Of a stretch of DNA of 64,000 nt, positions 42,635 to 55,239 are shown piece by piece. The notes beneath the pieces were generated by a model. It saw nothing but the letters and a program-made list of their open reading frames with translations. It was not told the DNA's origin and did not search any database. The first letter of the stretch is position 1; the number at the start of each line of letters is the position of its first letter. This DNA comes from Candidatus Mycoplasma mahonii (GTDB lineage: Bacteria; Bacillota_I; Bacilli_A; Mycoplasmatales; Metamycoplasmataceae), in the NCBI RefSeq assembly GCF_030550815.1, contig NZ_CP114583.1:385818-449817 (forward strand), given 5' to 3'. The translations under genes and the position numbers were made by a program.

Positions 42635-43093
42635 TTAATATAAAATTATGATGTTATTATAAGTAATATTTTTTTCCATCTCCAACATTTTCATTTTGAA
42701 TCCAATTCTAACCAATGCTGAATAATCACCTTTTTCGATCATTTCTGATAACTCTATGACAGGCAATGATAAGGAAATGTTTATTTTGACCACAAACATT
42801 TCCTACATATCTTGCTGATGAATGTCATTTATTAGCTATTTCTAAATAACTCATTGTTTTTCCATAAGGAATATTAGTAATTTCTGATCAAATTTTCTTT
42901 TGTATCTTTGTGTCTGTAAACTTATACCTTTTGCTTCAGATAACTTCTTTTCCGGAAAGATATACAATCATTTTTTAAATGTTTCAAGAAGAGATGAAGC
43001 ATTAAATTTGTTTTCATTGTCAAATGTCAATGGTGTAATGAAGTTATTTTCTTCTTTCAATGTCATTCAACCAAACTTAGTTAAAAAAGACAT
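42635..43093 (-). pseudogene. ogt: Methylated-DNA-protein cysteine methyltransferase (Ogt), frameshifted
   Basis: Joined across frames, the minus strand gives MSFLTKFGWMTL, then NIPYGKTMSYLEIANKW, YVGNVCGQNKHFLIIACHRV and SALVRIGFKMKMLEMEKN. The Cys-His-Arg of ACHRV is the methyl acceptor motif (normally PCHRV). Frameshifts occur near the A/T run before NIPYG and again at the AAAAAGG just after RNDRK. Three TGA are Trp. The gene once repaired O6-alkylguanine and appears inactivated. Confidence 0.8.
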
Positions 43094-43371
43094 TTCTTTT
43101 GTTTTATCATATCTTGAATTATACAAAAAATATTGTTGTTACATTAGTAAAATCATCGTTTTTTCATGCTAAATGCCATTCTTTTTGAATATGTGGTTTT
43201 TAAGATAGCAATATATCTAATTCCTATTTGAGAACATATTATTTATATGTTAAAAAAATATTTAAGAATAAAAATGTAGTAAAATTAATTTAAGGATAAA
43301 TGTGTAAACATCATCTGGCAAACATCAAATGCACCATGCAAATTATAAAATATGAGTGGCAAAGGAGAAAA
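43094..43371. other. Upstream region of the ABC operon
   Basis: 278 bp without a gene; only the ribosome site AAAGGAG (43361-43367) of the lipoprotein gene is clear. Confidence 0.45.
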
Positions 43372-45084
43372 ATGATTACAAAATTGAAAAAAAGAATGTA
43401 TAGATTACTTTCATTATCATTACTAATAGGTACCACGGTGTCGATGACAATATCATGTGGAAATAGTAATAATTCAGAAAAAGATAGTGTTTTATTTTCT
43501 CGTGATAATAAAATCATTATTGCTTCTGCTATCCCTAAAACATGACCGCAATATAATTCTTTAAAAAATATTGTTAAAGATTATAATGAAAATCATAAGA
43601 ATGAAGATGGATTTATAGAAGTAGTATTTTTAGGGAACGAAGAAACTAAAACCGAGAGTGGTAATTATGGTGAACTAAGTTCAAAGGTAAATAAACTTGT
43701 ATCTTCAGGTTCTAATAATATACCTAATATGATGATTTCTAATTTTAATGAAGTGTATGAGCTTTCTGGTTATGATAAATTATTAAATTTAGAAAATGAA
43801 GGTGGAATTGATAGAAGTATTTTTGATGACAAATTTGTGACAAATAGAACAAAACTGAAAACTGAAAAATATATTGATGGTTTATGGGCTGTTCCCATAA
43901 CTGTGACAACAAACTCATCAGTTGTCTTTAATATGCCGGTAATGAAAGTGTTATTAGAACTTATGGAAAACCATGGAGCAACCATTGGGCAAGCTCAGCC
44001 GAATGTTTTTATGAACGCTATAATGAACAACACTAATAATATTGATTCTTATATAGGCACAAAACCTGATGGTTATAAAGACCCTTCTACTTTATGGCAA
44101 GATCATTCAACAAATCTTAATGTCACAGATCTAGATAATTACACAATAAATGATAGCACTTTTAAAACACTAGAAGGCTTATATGATTTCTCAATGAAAG
44201 CCAGAGATTCATTAGAACTTACACAAGCTCCATATATTGCCGGATCATATTTTATGAATGATTTTTTAACTTCTTTAGACTCTGACAGTGGGGCAACAAA
44301 TGCTTCATTTCCTCTTTATAGGGCAAAAACATCTGGAAAAGGATTTGATTTTCCGTTTTTAATCAATGATAGTGCAGACGAAACTAAAGTTAAAGTTGCT
44401 TTTAAAAATATGTTAAAACCAATAATAGATGGCGCAATGGCTCCGCCTGAAACTTTTAATGTTGGAGGTATAAGAAATGGTCAACATGCGATAGCAACAA
44501 TGCCTGCTGTATCTGCAAGATATTCATATCAAAATGCTAACTTTGGTGCTTATGCTGGAAACGGTTTTGCTTTTGAGGATATGTACTATCTTCCTCAAAT
44601 ATCAACATATTCTTCTAAAACATCTACTTCATATTCACTAGCAGAATCTTCCTTGCTTGGTATCAAAACAACATCGCAAAAAGATAAGGCCGTATTAAAT
44701 TTCATTCATTTTATCTACCAAGGCAAAATGAAAGATAAAACTAAGGTTGTTGATTATTTAGAACAATCAAGTGGGTATGTAGTTCCTTTAAAAGAAAAAA
44801 TGACTCCAGCAGCTATTCAAGATATCACATCCAAATATGAAGCACTAAAAAATGATCCTACAGATAATGAACATACCAAAGGTGCGATTAATAGATCATT
44901 ATTAAACACCTATCAATCAATTAACAACGGGAAATATAGAACTTTAGATGGTGATCAATATACATCTAAATTATTATCCATCATAAAAAATACATTTGAT
45001 ACTATTATAGAAAATCCTCAAGATTGAAATTGAGAAAAATTCATAAGTGAGATTAATAAACATGAGAACGAATTTAATACTTAA
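43372..45084 (+). CDS. Solute-binding lipoprotein of a UgpB-like ABC importer
   Basis: 570 residues. Signal peptide MITKLKKRMYRLLSLSLLIG followed by lipobox TISC (Cys near 28), so LspA should process it. The body resembles cluster B binding proteins: PKTWPQYNSLKNIVKDYNE start, GLWAVPITVTTNSSVVFNM and AIATMPAVSARYSYQNAN near the end. Homologues bind glycerophosphocholine, glycerol 3-phosphate or oligosaccharides. SD AAAGGAG five bases before the ATG. Its 3' end overlaps the ATPase gene by 23 nt. Substrate is inferred from the family. Confidence 0.82.
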
Positions 45085-47008
45085 TTCATTATTAAAAAAT
45101 AGTTTCGAACATAAAAAAGTAACTAATTTTACTTTAGAAACAATCAAAAGAGAAGATATTGTCAATTACCCTGATGACATTAATTTTGCTTTTGAAACAG
45201 ATTTAGGTTATGGAGGGTATCTTGAAAAAAGATCGTTTTATAAAGATGAAAAACATGTCATTCATACTGGTATTGATTTATTTGTGAAGTATAAGCAGGA
45301 AATATTTGCTCCATTTAATGGCTTGATCACCGATATCGCCTTTACTGGTCCTGAAGAGTATAAAGTTGGCAACGGGACTGGTTATCAAATTATTATGTGA
45401 CATACTTTTGATCAAGTTAGAGATGTTTTAGGAATAACAAAAACAAATAAAATATTTAAGGGTAAAAAATACCTTAAAATCATTTATATCCATCTAGATA
45501 ATACATTTATTGAAAAAAATAATCATCATATTAAGTCTAAAAATAACAATGGTTACATCAGACGACACCTATCATTATCCAAATCAATTTGCAAAGATCA
45601 AAAGTTAGCAAAGGTAGGATCAAGATACAATAACGGTGGTTGAGCACCGCACATTCACATTGAAACATTTATTAGAGATGAAATAGAACAAATTTATTTT
45701 GATGATGTGGATGATTTTGACAATAAAGTGGCAATTGGTGTTACAACATCAGATAAAATAGCAATTTTAAAGAAAAAAAATATTATAGATCCTGATTTGG
45801 TGTTTGGTTTTTCAAATATCAAAAACATCAATCAAAAAATGACATTAGAAAACATTAAAAGAAGAAAAAATATCATTTCTATTAAAGATTTAGATGTTAC
45901 TTATAATAAAAAAAATCATGTCATAAAGAAGATTAGTTTTGATGTCAAGCACAATGAAATAATCTCTATTTTAGGTCCTTCAGGATGTGGTAAAACAACT
46001 TTACTTAATGCTATTTGTAATTTTATTAAATATAGTGGTGAAATAAAAATAAAAAATATAGTTGATTCATCAGATATTGGTTATGTCTTTCAAGATAACC
46101 TTTTATATGACAATCAAACAGTATTTAATAATATTGTTTTAGGAGCAAAATATAATAAAAAATTCTTGTTTAACTCATATATCATTAGATGAGAAAAAAT
46201 TGAACTTAATGATGAAGATAAATCCGAATTATTAAATATTAAGTCGTTAATGAAATTGTTCTTAACTAAGGTAATTGCTAAAAATATTTTTGTCAGAAGA
46301 TTTAACAAGTTTAAAAAATTAGTTCATAATAAATATGAAAAAATAAATTTCAAAAAAATGTTGCATGATGATGTAAGGCAAATCATGAAAATATTAGGCA
46401 TCGACAAATTAGCTAATTATAAGCCTAGGGATATTTCTGGTGGTCAAAAGCAACGAGTTTCAATTGCAAAAGCCATAATTAAAAAACCAATTATTCTTGT
46501 TATGGATGAACCATTATCGTCTTTGGATGCTAGAATCAAAAATGATACAAGAGAATGAATTAAAGATATTCAAAAACTCTTTAATATAACACTCCTATTT
46601 GTGACGCACGACCAAAAAGAAGCTATGTTATTGTCTGATAAAATTCTTTTATTATTTAATGGAGAAATTATGCAATATGCCTCTCCAAAAGTTATGTTTA
46701 ATGAACCTAATAATGAATTTTCTGCAAGATTTATTGGTTGGCCTGAAATTAATTTAATTAAAGATACCAAAACAAAAAGACACTTTATTAGACCAAATGA
46801 TATTAACATCAAAAGAGCAAAAACAGGTACATATACAATAGATAAAAAAGAAATTAATGGTCATGAGTTTATTTACTATGTAAAAACTAATAAAACAGGA
46901 TTAAATATCATTTCTTCAAAAGACCTTTTAATTAACGAAAAGATAAACATAAGTTGAGATAAAAAAAATGAATTCTTTTTTGAGGCTAAACAATGAATAA
47001 AAAAATAA
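45062..47008 (+). CDS. M23/LytM metallopeptidase-like domain fused to an ABC transporter ATPase
   Basis: 648 residues in one frame. Residues 40-205 carry all marks of a zinc peptidase of family M23: HTGID (His68, Asp72), then IFAPFNGLITDI, YIHLDN, AKVGSRYNNGG and PHIHIE (His197, His199). Residues 268-560 are an ABC ATPase: Walker A GPSGCGKT (305-312), a 70-residue basic insertion after the Q-loop, signature ISGGQ (458-462), Walker B ILVMDEP, switch His in FVTHDQ. The C-terminal part resembles UgpC/MalK regulatory domains. No signal peptide, so the peptidase domain would be cytoplasmic. TGA codons are Trp. Overlaps both neighbours. Confidence 0.85.
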
Positions 47009-47892
47009 GTTATAACTTTAAAAATTATCTATTATTAATTCCGACCATATTAATAATTTCATTATTCATAATTGTGCCATTAATACATATGGTTTCTGAT
47101 TCTATAAAAATACATGATAAGTATGACTATAGTAACTATGAATATGGGATCGGTAATTTTAAAAAAACACTAGGTAATAGCTTATTTAAAACATCTATTA
47201 TTAATACAAGTATATTGCTTCTAATTGTCAGTCCTATTACAATAGTTGCTTTCTTTTTCATTTCTATAGCAATAAGTTCAATTGCTAACAAGATCATTAA
47301 GAGTAAATTTATGGCGACAATATTTTTACAATTCTTTGTTTCATCATACGGAATTGGAATGTCATTTTTATTATTGTTTAGTGATAGACAAAATGTTTTA
47401 AATTCCATATTTAATACTTCAGTCCCATGAAATTCTTCAACAAATAGTTTTTTCCCTATTTTGGCTCTCTCTCTATTTTTCATATGGAGAATGTCTGTTA
47501 TTAGTATTGTTTTATTTGTCTTTGCAATTTTGAGAATTGATTCTAGAAATGAACTTAGTGTGAAGTTGGATAATATTGGATTCTTTAAGAAAATTCAAAT
47601 AGTTTATTTACCACATATGAAAAATAATTTAATATTGCAGCTTTATATATTTATCTATGAATCATTATTTATGTATCCCACAATTTTTGTTGATCCATTT
47701 ATAGTCAATGGTCAAACTGTTATGTATTACATTGTTAATCAACTGCAAAATGCGTCTATTACTCAATGAAATATGGCAGCGGCGGCTTCAATACTTGTGT
47801 TAGTTTATATTATTGCAATAATTGCCTTTACTTGGTGTTTAAGAACAATTATGAATCTATATAGATATAAGAGGTTTAAATATGAAAAATAA
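46993..47892 (+). CDS. ABC importer permease 1 (UgpA-like)
   Basis: 299 residues with six transmembrane helices. Starts in the last 16 bases of the ATPase gene. The EAA-like loop is at DIGFFKKIQIVYLPHM (usual form EAA-x3-G-x9-I-x-L-P, here reduced). Imports the ligand delivered by the lipoprotein. Pairs with the following permease, whose start lies 11 nt before its stop. Four TGA are Trp. Confidence 0.82.
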
Positions 47893-48709
47893 GATTTTTA
47901 TTTCTGTATTAAAATTATTCATGATCATCTTTATTTTGATTTTTATATTTTTCCCGATTTTATATTCATTCATTTTTTCTACATTTGATACAGTACAAGA
48001 ACAAGTTAGAGATAATAATACTTTAATCATAAGTAACTGAAGTTTCCAAAACTATACTACTGCCATTAAAGAAGGATATTGGAAATCGCTGATTTTTTCA
48101 TTTGTGTTTGCTATCGTGCTAGTTGCATTTAGAATAATTATTTGTGGCATGGCTGGATATGCCTTAAGTAGAAAATCTCTTATATTCAAGAAAACTATTT
48201 TTTTTATTTTGTTATTTGTCTCAGTTTTTCCTGAAAATGTCTTATTAGTAGGATTACTTGGATTATTTAATTCATGAGATCTTAATTCATATATGGGAAA
48301 AATATTTATGCTATCTGCTCCTAGCATTTTTTCAATGTTTACTATCTTACTTTTCAGAAATGCCTTTATGTCCATTACAGATAATGAACAAAAGATTATG
48401 CTTTTAGATAATTTATCATTAATAAAAAAAATATCCGTTGTTTATCTTCCTAAAATGAACATAGCACTAACCCTAACTATCATAATTGGCGCTTCCTCTG
48501 CATGAAACTCATACTTATGGCCTAGCATAGCCCTATTTAATTCATCAGAACAAACGCTTGCTACTTGAGTCTTTTCAATTGGTAATCTTCCTAGCGGTGA
48601 CACTTCTATGGGAACAAGAATGGCGGGTACCATTTTATACATATTACCTATTACAATCATTTATACAATCATTCATCCTAAAGTTATGGCTTCATTTAAG
48701 AAGATATAA
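47882..48709 (+). CDS. ABC importer permease 2 (UgpE-like)
   Basis: 275 residues, six helices. The EAA loop region reads DNLSLIKKISVVYLPKMNIAL. The segment AGYALSRKSL matches the AxYAFAR pattern of UgpE/MalG permeases and WNSYLWPSIAL matches their W-N-x-x-x-W/F-P-L block. It completes the lipoprotein-ATPase-permease-permease operon. Several TGA are Trp. Confidence 0.85.
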
Positions 48710-48713
48710 TAGA

Positions 48714-48741
48714 AAAATTGATTATTAATAATCAATTTTAA
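48714..48741 (+). terminator. Intrinsic terminator of the ABC operon
   Basis: AAAATTGATTAT and its perfect complement form a 12-bp stem with a TA loop five bases after the last stop, with T-rich 3' side. Confidence 0.8.
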
Positions 48742-49182
48742 TAATTGCATATATATTTAACTTTAACCAAGGAATTTGAATGTTGAAGAAGAGCATAGTC
48801 AGTATCTTTTGTAACATTTAAATAAATTAAAAACACTTATAAATGTATGAATGTGTTCCTGCTTTTACAATGGATTTATCAATAATTATGATTCTAATAC
48901 GACATGTTGTAAATTGTTGTTCTTGATCAATTGATATACTTTAAACTTTATCAATAGTTTTATTTTAGTAGTAGACTAAATTATAATCTATTCTTTTATA
49001 CATAAATCAAGTGCAAATATTTACACAAAATATCTTTTTAAGTCTCCTCATTGTGTGGCGTGATGTATAAATCTTCCACAATCATAACAACCATTTCATA
49101 CTGCGTGTTGAATAAAGTTATATAATGACAAAATATGTATTTTAGAATATTTAAAGGAAATAACATTAATTAAATTATTACA
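48742..49182. other. 441-bp region without recognisable gene
   Basis: No ORF, hairpin or repeat that I can support. It probably contains erased sequence in front of the dehydrogenase remnant that follows. Confidence 0.45.
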
Positions 49183-49394
49183 GGAGCCTCTTCAAGACTT
49201 GGATGATTTTTGATAAATAACTTGCTTCAAGAAATTTTGATGTAACGTTGGTTGCTAGATTGAAAGATAAATTACAAGAATTATCTAATGAATTGGAAAC
49301 ACAATATCATGTTAAGGCAACTGTCTTGGTTTTAAATTTGCTATCAGAAAAATCAGTGAATACATTGATTAAGCTAGTACCTAATTATCAGTAG
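49183..49394 (+). pseudogene. Short-chain dehydrogenase remnant
   Basis: GASSRLGWFLINNLLQE then, after a frameshift, NFDVTLVARLKDKLQELSNE and YHVKATVLVLNL match the first third of SDR proteins: the GxSxGxG cofactor loop, the VARR-like strand end, and the D/N-L after the fourth strand. The rest is missing; the remnant runs into the stop of the beta-like ATPase gene. Confidence 0.7.
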
Positions 49395-50793
49395 TGATAT
49401 CTTCTTTGTTTGCTAATTTAGATTCTGATTCAATAAGATCTTTAACACTAACGATATATAAAAATTTAGATGGATCAATGCCTTTTGTATGCCCATTAAG
49501 AATTAATTCGATGGATGAAAGGGTTGTTTCCAGTGGTACATAGACACCACTTTTTTGGGTAGATTCTTCTGCAGTAAAGAAATTTTGTGTGAAGTAAGAT
49601 TGTAATTGTCTTGCTTTTTCAATAGTGTCAATATCTTCTTCAAAAATACCATCTGCCCCTAAAATTGATAATAAATCTTCTAATTCTGCATATCTTTGAA
49701 GATTTTTTTTAGCTTTAATAACAGCTCTTAAGTGTCTTTCTCCAATGATTGATTCTTTAACATTATTTGATGATGATTGTAATGGGTCAATTGCCGGATA
49801 TCTTCCTGATGAAGCGATACGGCGATCTAGTACAAGTGAACCATCTAGATGAGAAAAAATAGCAACTGCAGCTGGATCTGTAATATCATCAGCCGGTACA
49901 AAAATTGCCTGAAATGTAGTAATAGTACCAAATTGAGAATTTGATAATCGTTCTTGAACGTTAGATATTTCCGTAGACAACCTTGGTTGGTATCCAGATT
50001 GTGAAGGCATATTACCAAGTGAAGAAGAAAGCTCTGCTCCAGCTTGAATAAACCGATAAATATTATCACAAACCACTAAAACATCTTTTTTTTCTACATC
50101 TCTAAAGTGCTCAGCTGATGTAATGGCTGAATAAATGAGTTTCATTCTAGCGCCCGAAGTTTCATTCATTTGTGCAAAGTAAAGCATAATATTGTGAATT
50201 AATTTAGCATCAACTAGTTCCTTATATAGTTCTTCTCCTTCGCGTGATCTCTCGCCAATACCTGCAATAATAAAAACGGTCTTTTTATCTGACTTGTATT
50301 TATTCAAATTATTAATTACTTCTTTAATGATCAATGTTTTGCCAACACCAGCGGCCCCGAATAAACCAATTTTATCGCCTTGGACAACCGGAATAAAGAA
50401 ATCTAAAACCTTGATTCCTGTTTCTAATAATTTTGTTTTGGATGTAAATCATTTTTCTGTATTCTTATAAATGGTTACATTTTCTCGTTTAAGATTTTTA
50501 GGTAATGGTTTATTATCAGTTATTTCTCCTAGCGCGTTAAAAATTCTTCCTAAACCTTCTTTGCCAATTGGAGCTTGAATAGTTTTCTTGGTAGATGTTA
50601 CTTCTTCACCAATAGTCAACTTATTTTTTTGTTTTAAGATAATGGTTCTAACAGTCGAAACATTAACAACAACTTCTGTTGACAAGATCGTGCCAGATTT
50701 GGTTTTTAAGATAATACCAATTGATGGTGTTGTTGCTTTTGAAAACTCCACATCAATTGTATCTGGTGATATTTTTATAATTTTTCCAGGCAT
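49381..50793 (-). CDS. F1-like X0 ATPase, beta-like subunit
   Basis: 470 residues, a divergent F1 beta homologue. Walker A GAAGVGKT (146-153), catalytic Glu in GERSREGEEL, Walker B VLVVCDNIYRF and SGRYPAIDPLQSSS are intact, so it should hydrolyse ATP. The usual [11 protein letters not shown] loop is replaced by DGIFEEDIDTI. One TGA (50449) is Trp. The start shares a base with the alpha-like stop. Mollicutes have such second F1-like clusters, called F1-like X0, separate from the atp operon. It is the last gene of the cluster. Confidence 0.9.
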
Positions 50794-52286
50794 TATTCAC
50801 CACCTTTCATTGATAGATATTCAACTTCAAGGATAATATCATTTTTCATTCCTGAAGCAATCTTCACCAACGGTACAAAGACTACTTTTAAAGCATTGGT
50901 AAAGTCTTTATTACCATGTTCATATTCTCCACTGGATATTTTTTTGATAATTTTCTTAGCGCCATCATTTATCTTACAAAAGTTTCAAAACGCTTGTGAA
51001 AACTTTGTTCTATCAACTATTTTTTCTAATAACCTCATTCTAAATAATTCCACTAAAATCATGATTTCGTTTTCATGGTAACCTTGAAATCCAAATTGAA
51101 GTAAAATATTATTGATCGCAACTCAATCATTAATTTTAGATTCTAATTCTTTTGAAATATTAATAGACATGTCCGCGAATTTTTTAATATCAAGCAATGA
51201 TGAGTATTCAGCTTTCAAACCTTTTGATGTTTTTTTCAATATTTTACCTTGGACAGATGAGCCTGTTCTTGAAACTGATAGACTAATATCTATTGCGGGA
51301 TATTCACCATTGTTAAACATATCTATGGATGTGAAGATTTGCCCATCAGTGATAGAAATTATATTAGAAGGAATTATAGAAGCAAGATCACCCTGAACGG
51401 TTTCTACAATAGGTAAACATGTAATTGAACCATTTTTATATTTTTCATTAAATTGCCCGGCTCTTTCTAATAACCTTGCATGTTGATAAAAGATATCAGT
51501 GGGATACGCTTCTCTTCCTGAATTGGTTCCAATGGACAAAGAAATTTCACGATAAACATTAGCATGTTTAGTTAAATCATCAATTATTAGTAAAACATCT
51601 TCTCCTTTATAAGCGATTGCTTCAGCCATGGCCATCCCAATTCTTGGAGCAAAAAATTGTTGTGAAGAAGAGTCTGGATTTGCAAAAATAATTGTGACAT
51701 TTTTTTCAGCTTTGTGCTCAATTAAGGCATTATAAATACCACTAACAGAGTTACGCTTTTGGCCAACTGAGACGTAAATTATTTTGATCTTTTTATTTTT
51801 TTGATTAATAATTATAGATAGAGCAATGGATGTTTTACCTGTTGTCCTATCACCAATAATTAATTCCCGTTGTCCTTTGCCAATAGGAATCATTGTATCT
51901 ATTGTGATAATTCCGGTTGTTAATGGGCGTGCTAATCCAATTCTATCTAATAATTCTGGTGGATTATTATCTAATGGAGATTCACCAAGTTTTTTACCAA
52001 GGTTTTTATTGGCAGGATGAATAATATCACCAAATGGCGAAATGATTGATCCAAAATGACCACTCATCAAAGAAATATTTTTCAAAATATTTTTTGTGGT
52101 AGCTATATCAATATTGGACTTGATGCTAGAAGGGTCTCCTACCACCAATAATTTCGCTTCATCTTGAGTTGCTAAAATAACAATCCCATTAGCGTCTTTA
52201 GATAATTTAAAGAACTGGTCTTGCTTGTAGTTGTATTTACCTTTGATGGTAACAATGTTATCTTGTATTTTTGTTATTTTTGGCAT
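50793..52286 (-). CDS. F1-like X0 ATPase, alpha-like subunit
   Basis: 497 residues. Walker A GDRTTGKT (145-152), VSVGQKRNSVSGI, the LIIDDLTKHANVYREISL strand and SVSRTGSSVQ (arginine-finger region) mark it as alpha-like. The N-terminal crown domain is shorter and diverged compared with AtpA. Two TGA are Trp. Together with the beta-like protein it would form an F1-like hexamer. SD AAGGAGG lies upstream, in the end of the 983-residue gene. Confidence 0.9.
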
Positions 52287-52287
52287 T

Positions 52288-55239
52288 TTAGAACCCTCCT
52301 TGTACTATAAAAAATCATAATTCTGTTATCACTGATATGGCAATGATGCTTATACCGATAAAGACAGTGATTGTGGTAACAAGTTTTCCACCCCGCATCT
52401 TAGCTTTCTTACTTACCATATTAGCTAATTTCTTTTTGGCTCTTACGGATCATAATGATGTTGCTATTGCACCTAATCCAGCAATACCTGAAGCTACACC
52501 AATACCAAAATAAGCATATTTATATTTGGATTCAGTTTTCGCAATTCCATCAATTACTTTGATGAATATATTTGAATCAATATATCTACTGAATTTTTTA
52601 ATCGTTTCAGTGTTATTGATCATCCCTTTATAAAAATCGTGATTTTTAGTTATTTCAAGTAATTTCTCAAATACTTCATGGTAGGCATTTACAAGATTAG
52701 TATCTTCATGTGTTAATGAGCGATCTAGGATTGTTTCTAATTTCTTAATGATGTCAATTGTATCAGGTATGAAATTTCCAACATCATTTAATAAAATGGT
52801 AATTTTAGCAATCGCTTCTAACTTGAGTCATTTCAACATTTTCTTTGATAATATGTCTTTATGAAAAAGTTCATCAAGACTATTTTTAAATATATTACTG
52901 ATATTATTAATCAAATCATTTATTTGATTGTCAATTTCAGAATTACCTATTAACTGCTTTCTTACTGTTTTGACGGATTGATCTGTAATTTCTTGGAAAT
53001 CATTTTTAGCATCTATAATATTAGTTTCAGTAAGGCCACTAAATTCATAGACATAATCATTAGAAACTAAAACATTTGTCTTTAAATCATTATTAAATAA
53101 ATCTATTTGTTCTAGTTCTATTGTTCATGTAAGTCCCAATCCACTCCTTATAGTTCCAAAGGGATTATATGTAGAATCAACTTGCTTGATTGTAGAAGAC
53201 CTTAATTGAGCGCCTTTTGGTAAACTTGTAGCGACATCCTCTACAGTTGTTGTTCCATCTATATTTACAAGAGCGTTGTATAATGTATTTTTATCAATAT
53301 TTATAGCATTTTCTGGATTGTATATTGTTGAATCAAAAATAGATTTTGGCTTCCCTCTAAATTTGAACAGTTTATCTCTAATGGGTTTTAATTGGTCATT
53401 GATAGAAAGTGTATTGATTTGGAAAGATGTTTTATTAGTGTCATTGAATATAGATTGATCAGGAAAATTGCCGTCTATTATAGTGAGATTTACAAGATAA
53501 TTATTATCCATCCGCTGCTGGACTGATGTATTTTTACTAATGTTTTCACCATACTCCAAGCTATGTCATCTGTCTAAATATCCTTTTATTTCCAACCCTA
53601 ATAGTTGGGTTGAAAAATAATTATTACCAAGTTCTTTACCTAGAGCATAGCTTTCAAAATATTGTCCAGGAATCGTGCTAGGTTCTTGGGCATTATAATT
53701 ATCGATAAGTCTTTTGATAATTGTTGTAGCCAACTCATATTTCATGGTATTTAATGATCTTGGATTTGATCCATCAGAAGATAACTCCAATAATCTTTTT
53801 TCAGGATCATCAACTTGAGCTCCATCTATTATTTCTAACTTAAATTGAATTACAGAATTATTATTGTTTGGATTGGAATACTTTATCTTTATATTTGCCC
53901 CGGTTGGATATTTATCTTTTACTTTTGCTTTAATTTCTTTTATTTTTGCAGTTAATTGTTTTACTTTGCGGAAAATATCTGATCTTGAATCAGCATTTGA
54001 TGCATTTTCAGCTAATTTTTCCAATTGTTCCAGTGTTATTTCATGTGAATCACTTGAAGATAATTTATTTATGAGTTCATAAGGATTAATATCAAGAGCA
54101 TCTGCAAGCTCCGGGATTTCAAATATAGTCTCTGGCAATATTGCATTATAATGATAATAACCAAAAAATAATTTACTTGCATACAAAAGGCCCGCACCCG
54201 AATTTTTAATTTTGATTTCATTCACTTGATAAACTATTGGATGTGAACCAGCATTTTTATTATCATGAATTCATCTTACGGTAATATTTGCTCTATCTTT
54301 GTCCGGAGTCTTATTAATATCAATGTCTAAATGTCCATATTTGTCACCATCATTATGATTCAAGAGTGGATTTAAAATATTTCAAATTCCAGGAATTAAT
54401 TTATTCAAAATACCAAGCTTATCATCAGATTCATCATTATTAACTTTATCAATAAGTTTTTTTTCAATTGTTTCTGGGTTAACCATTTTGTCTGTTTGTG
54501 TCTTGTAATATTTAGCAATGTATTGCAGAATATAGTTACCTAGCATGTCCGATGTATTTTGATTATATGTTCCCAGATTACCCAATTTTATCCGAAGTCT
54601 TTCATAATAAATACCTGATTTGTATATTCCATCAAGTCCGCTAATTTGATTATCATTTGATGTCATACTATTTTCAGTCGATTTAATTATTCTATAAATA
54701 TCCGCTTTAGGAAAAAGTGTTCTAGGATCATCATCATTAAGAGCATCAATACTATTCATTAATGATAGTAAGTTTATTTCTGGATGTGGTACATTAAATT
54801 CTTGTGCAATAGCCATTGCTTTTTTATGAATCTTGTCTGTTACTGTTTTTTTAAATTCTTCTGAAGAGTTAACTATTTCAGTATCTAACATATTAAAAAA
54901 ATGACGTGCATAATCATAGTTTTCATATTCAATTTTAATTATTGCTAATTTTGGAATAGTTTCTATAAGAAATTGTTTTATATTAAAAGCGGGAGCTGTC
55001 ATTATGATTCTGTTAATTCTATCAGTAAAATCAACTAGTTTTGATGAATTTATTATAATTGCTCCTAAGAAAATGTAATAGTGCACATCAATTGCTATTT
55101 TATCATTTGAGTCATTTAACGAATGAAAAATGTTTTTTATTTCATCGGTTGTAAATGTTGTAGGGTCCTGAATTCTGAATTCTTCTTGAACTTGAGCTTG
55201 TTGAAAGCTTGTTGGGACTTGTTGTACTGTTGTCACCAT
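52288..55239 (-). CDS. F1-like X0 cluster large protein with C-terminal membrane helices
   Basis: 983 residues in one frame when three TGA and more are Trp. No signal peptide; the N-terminus is Gln-rich (TTVQQVPTSFQQAQVQEE). The body is mainly helical with Asn/Asp/Ile-rich surface and a region of short strands (KIKYSNPNNNNSVIQFKLEI). Two transmembrane helices lie near the end (YAYFGIGVASGIAGLGAIAT about 915-935; TITVFIGISIIAISVITELW about 955-975) with a basic loop between. It starts one base inside the previous gene. It has no F1Fo counterpart and may bind the F1-like head to the membrane or to a surface partner. Confidence 0.8.

Noticed and set aside
42900-43172. 90-residue plus-strand ORF
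   Set aside because: Lies antisense to the recognisable alkyltransferase pseudogene, which explains the sequence.
43300-43371. Upstream in-frame ATG giving a longer lipoprotein
   Set aside because: It would place 24 residues before the signal peptide, and AAAGGAG stands correctly in front of ATG 43372.
45707-45860. Separate start for the ABC ATPase (GTG 45707 or ATG near 45840)
   Set aside because: No Shine-Dalgarno precedes either codon, and the frame is continuous from 45062.
49381-52286. Alpha- and beta-like genes as a duplicated atp operon or flagellar/type III ATPase
   Set aside because: Both alpha-like and beta-like paralogues occur together with gamma- and epsilon-like genes but without subunits a, b, c; this fits F1-like X0 rather than either alternative.
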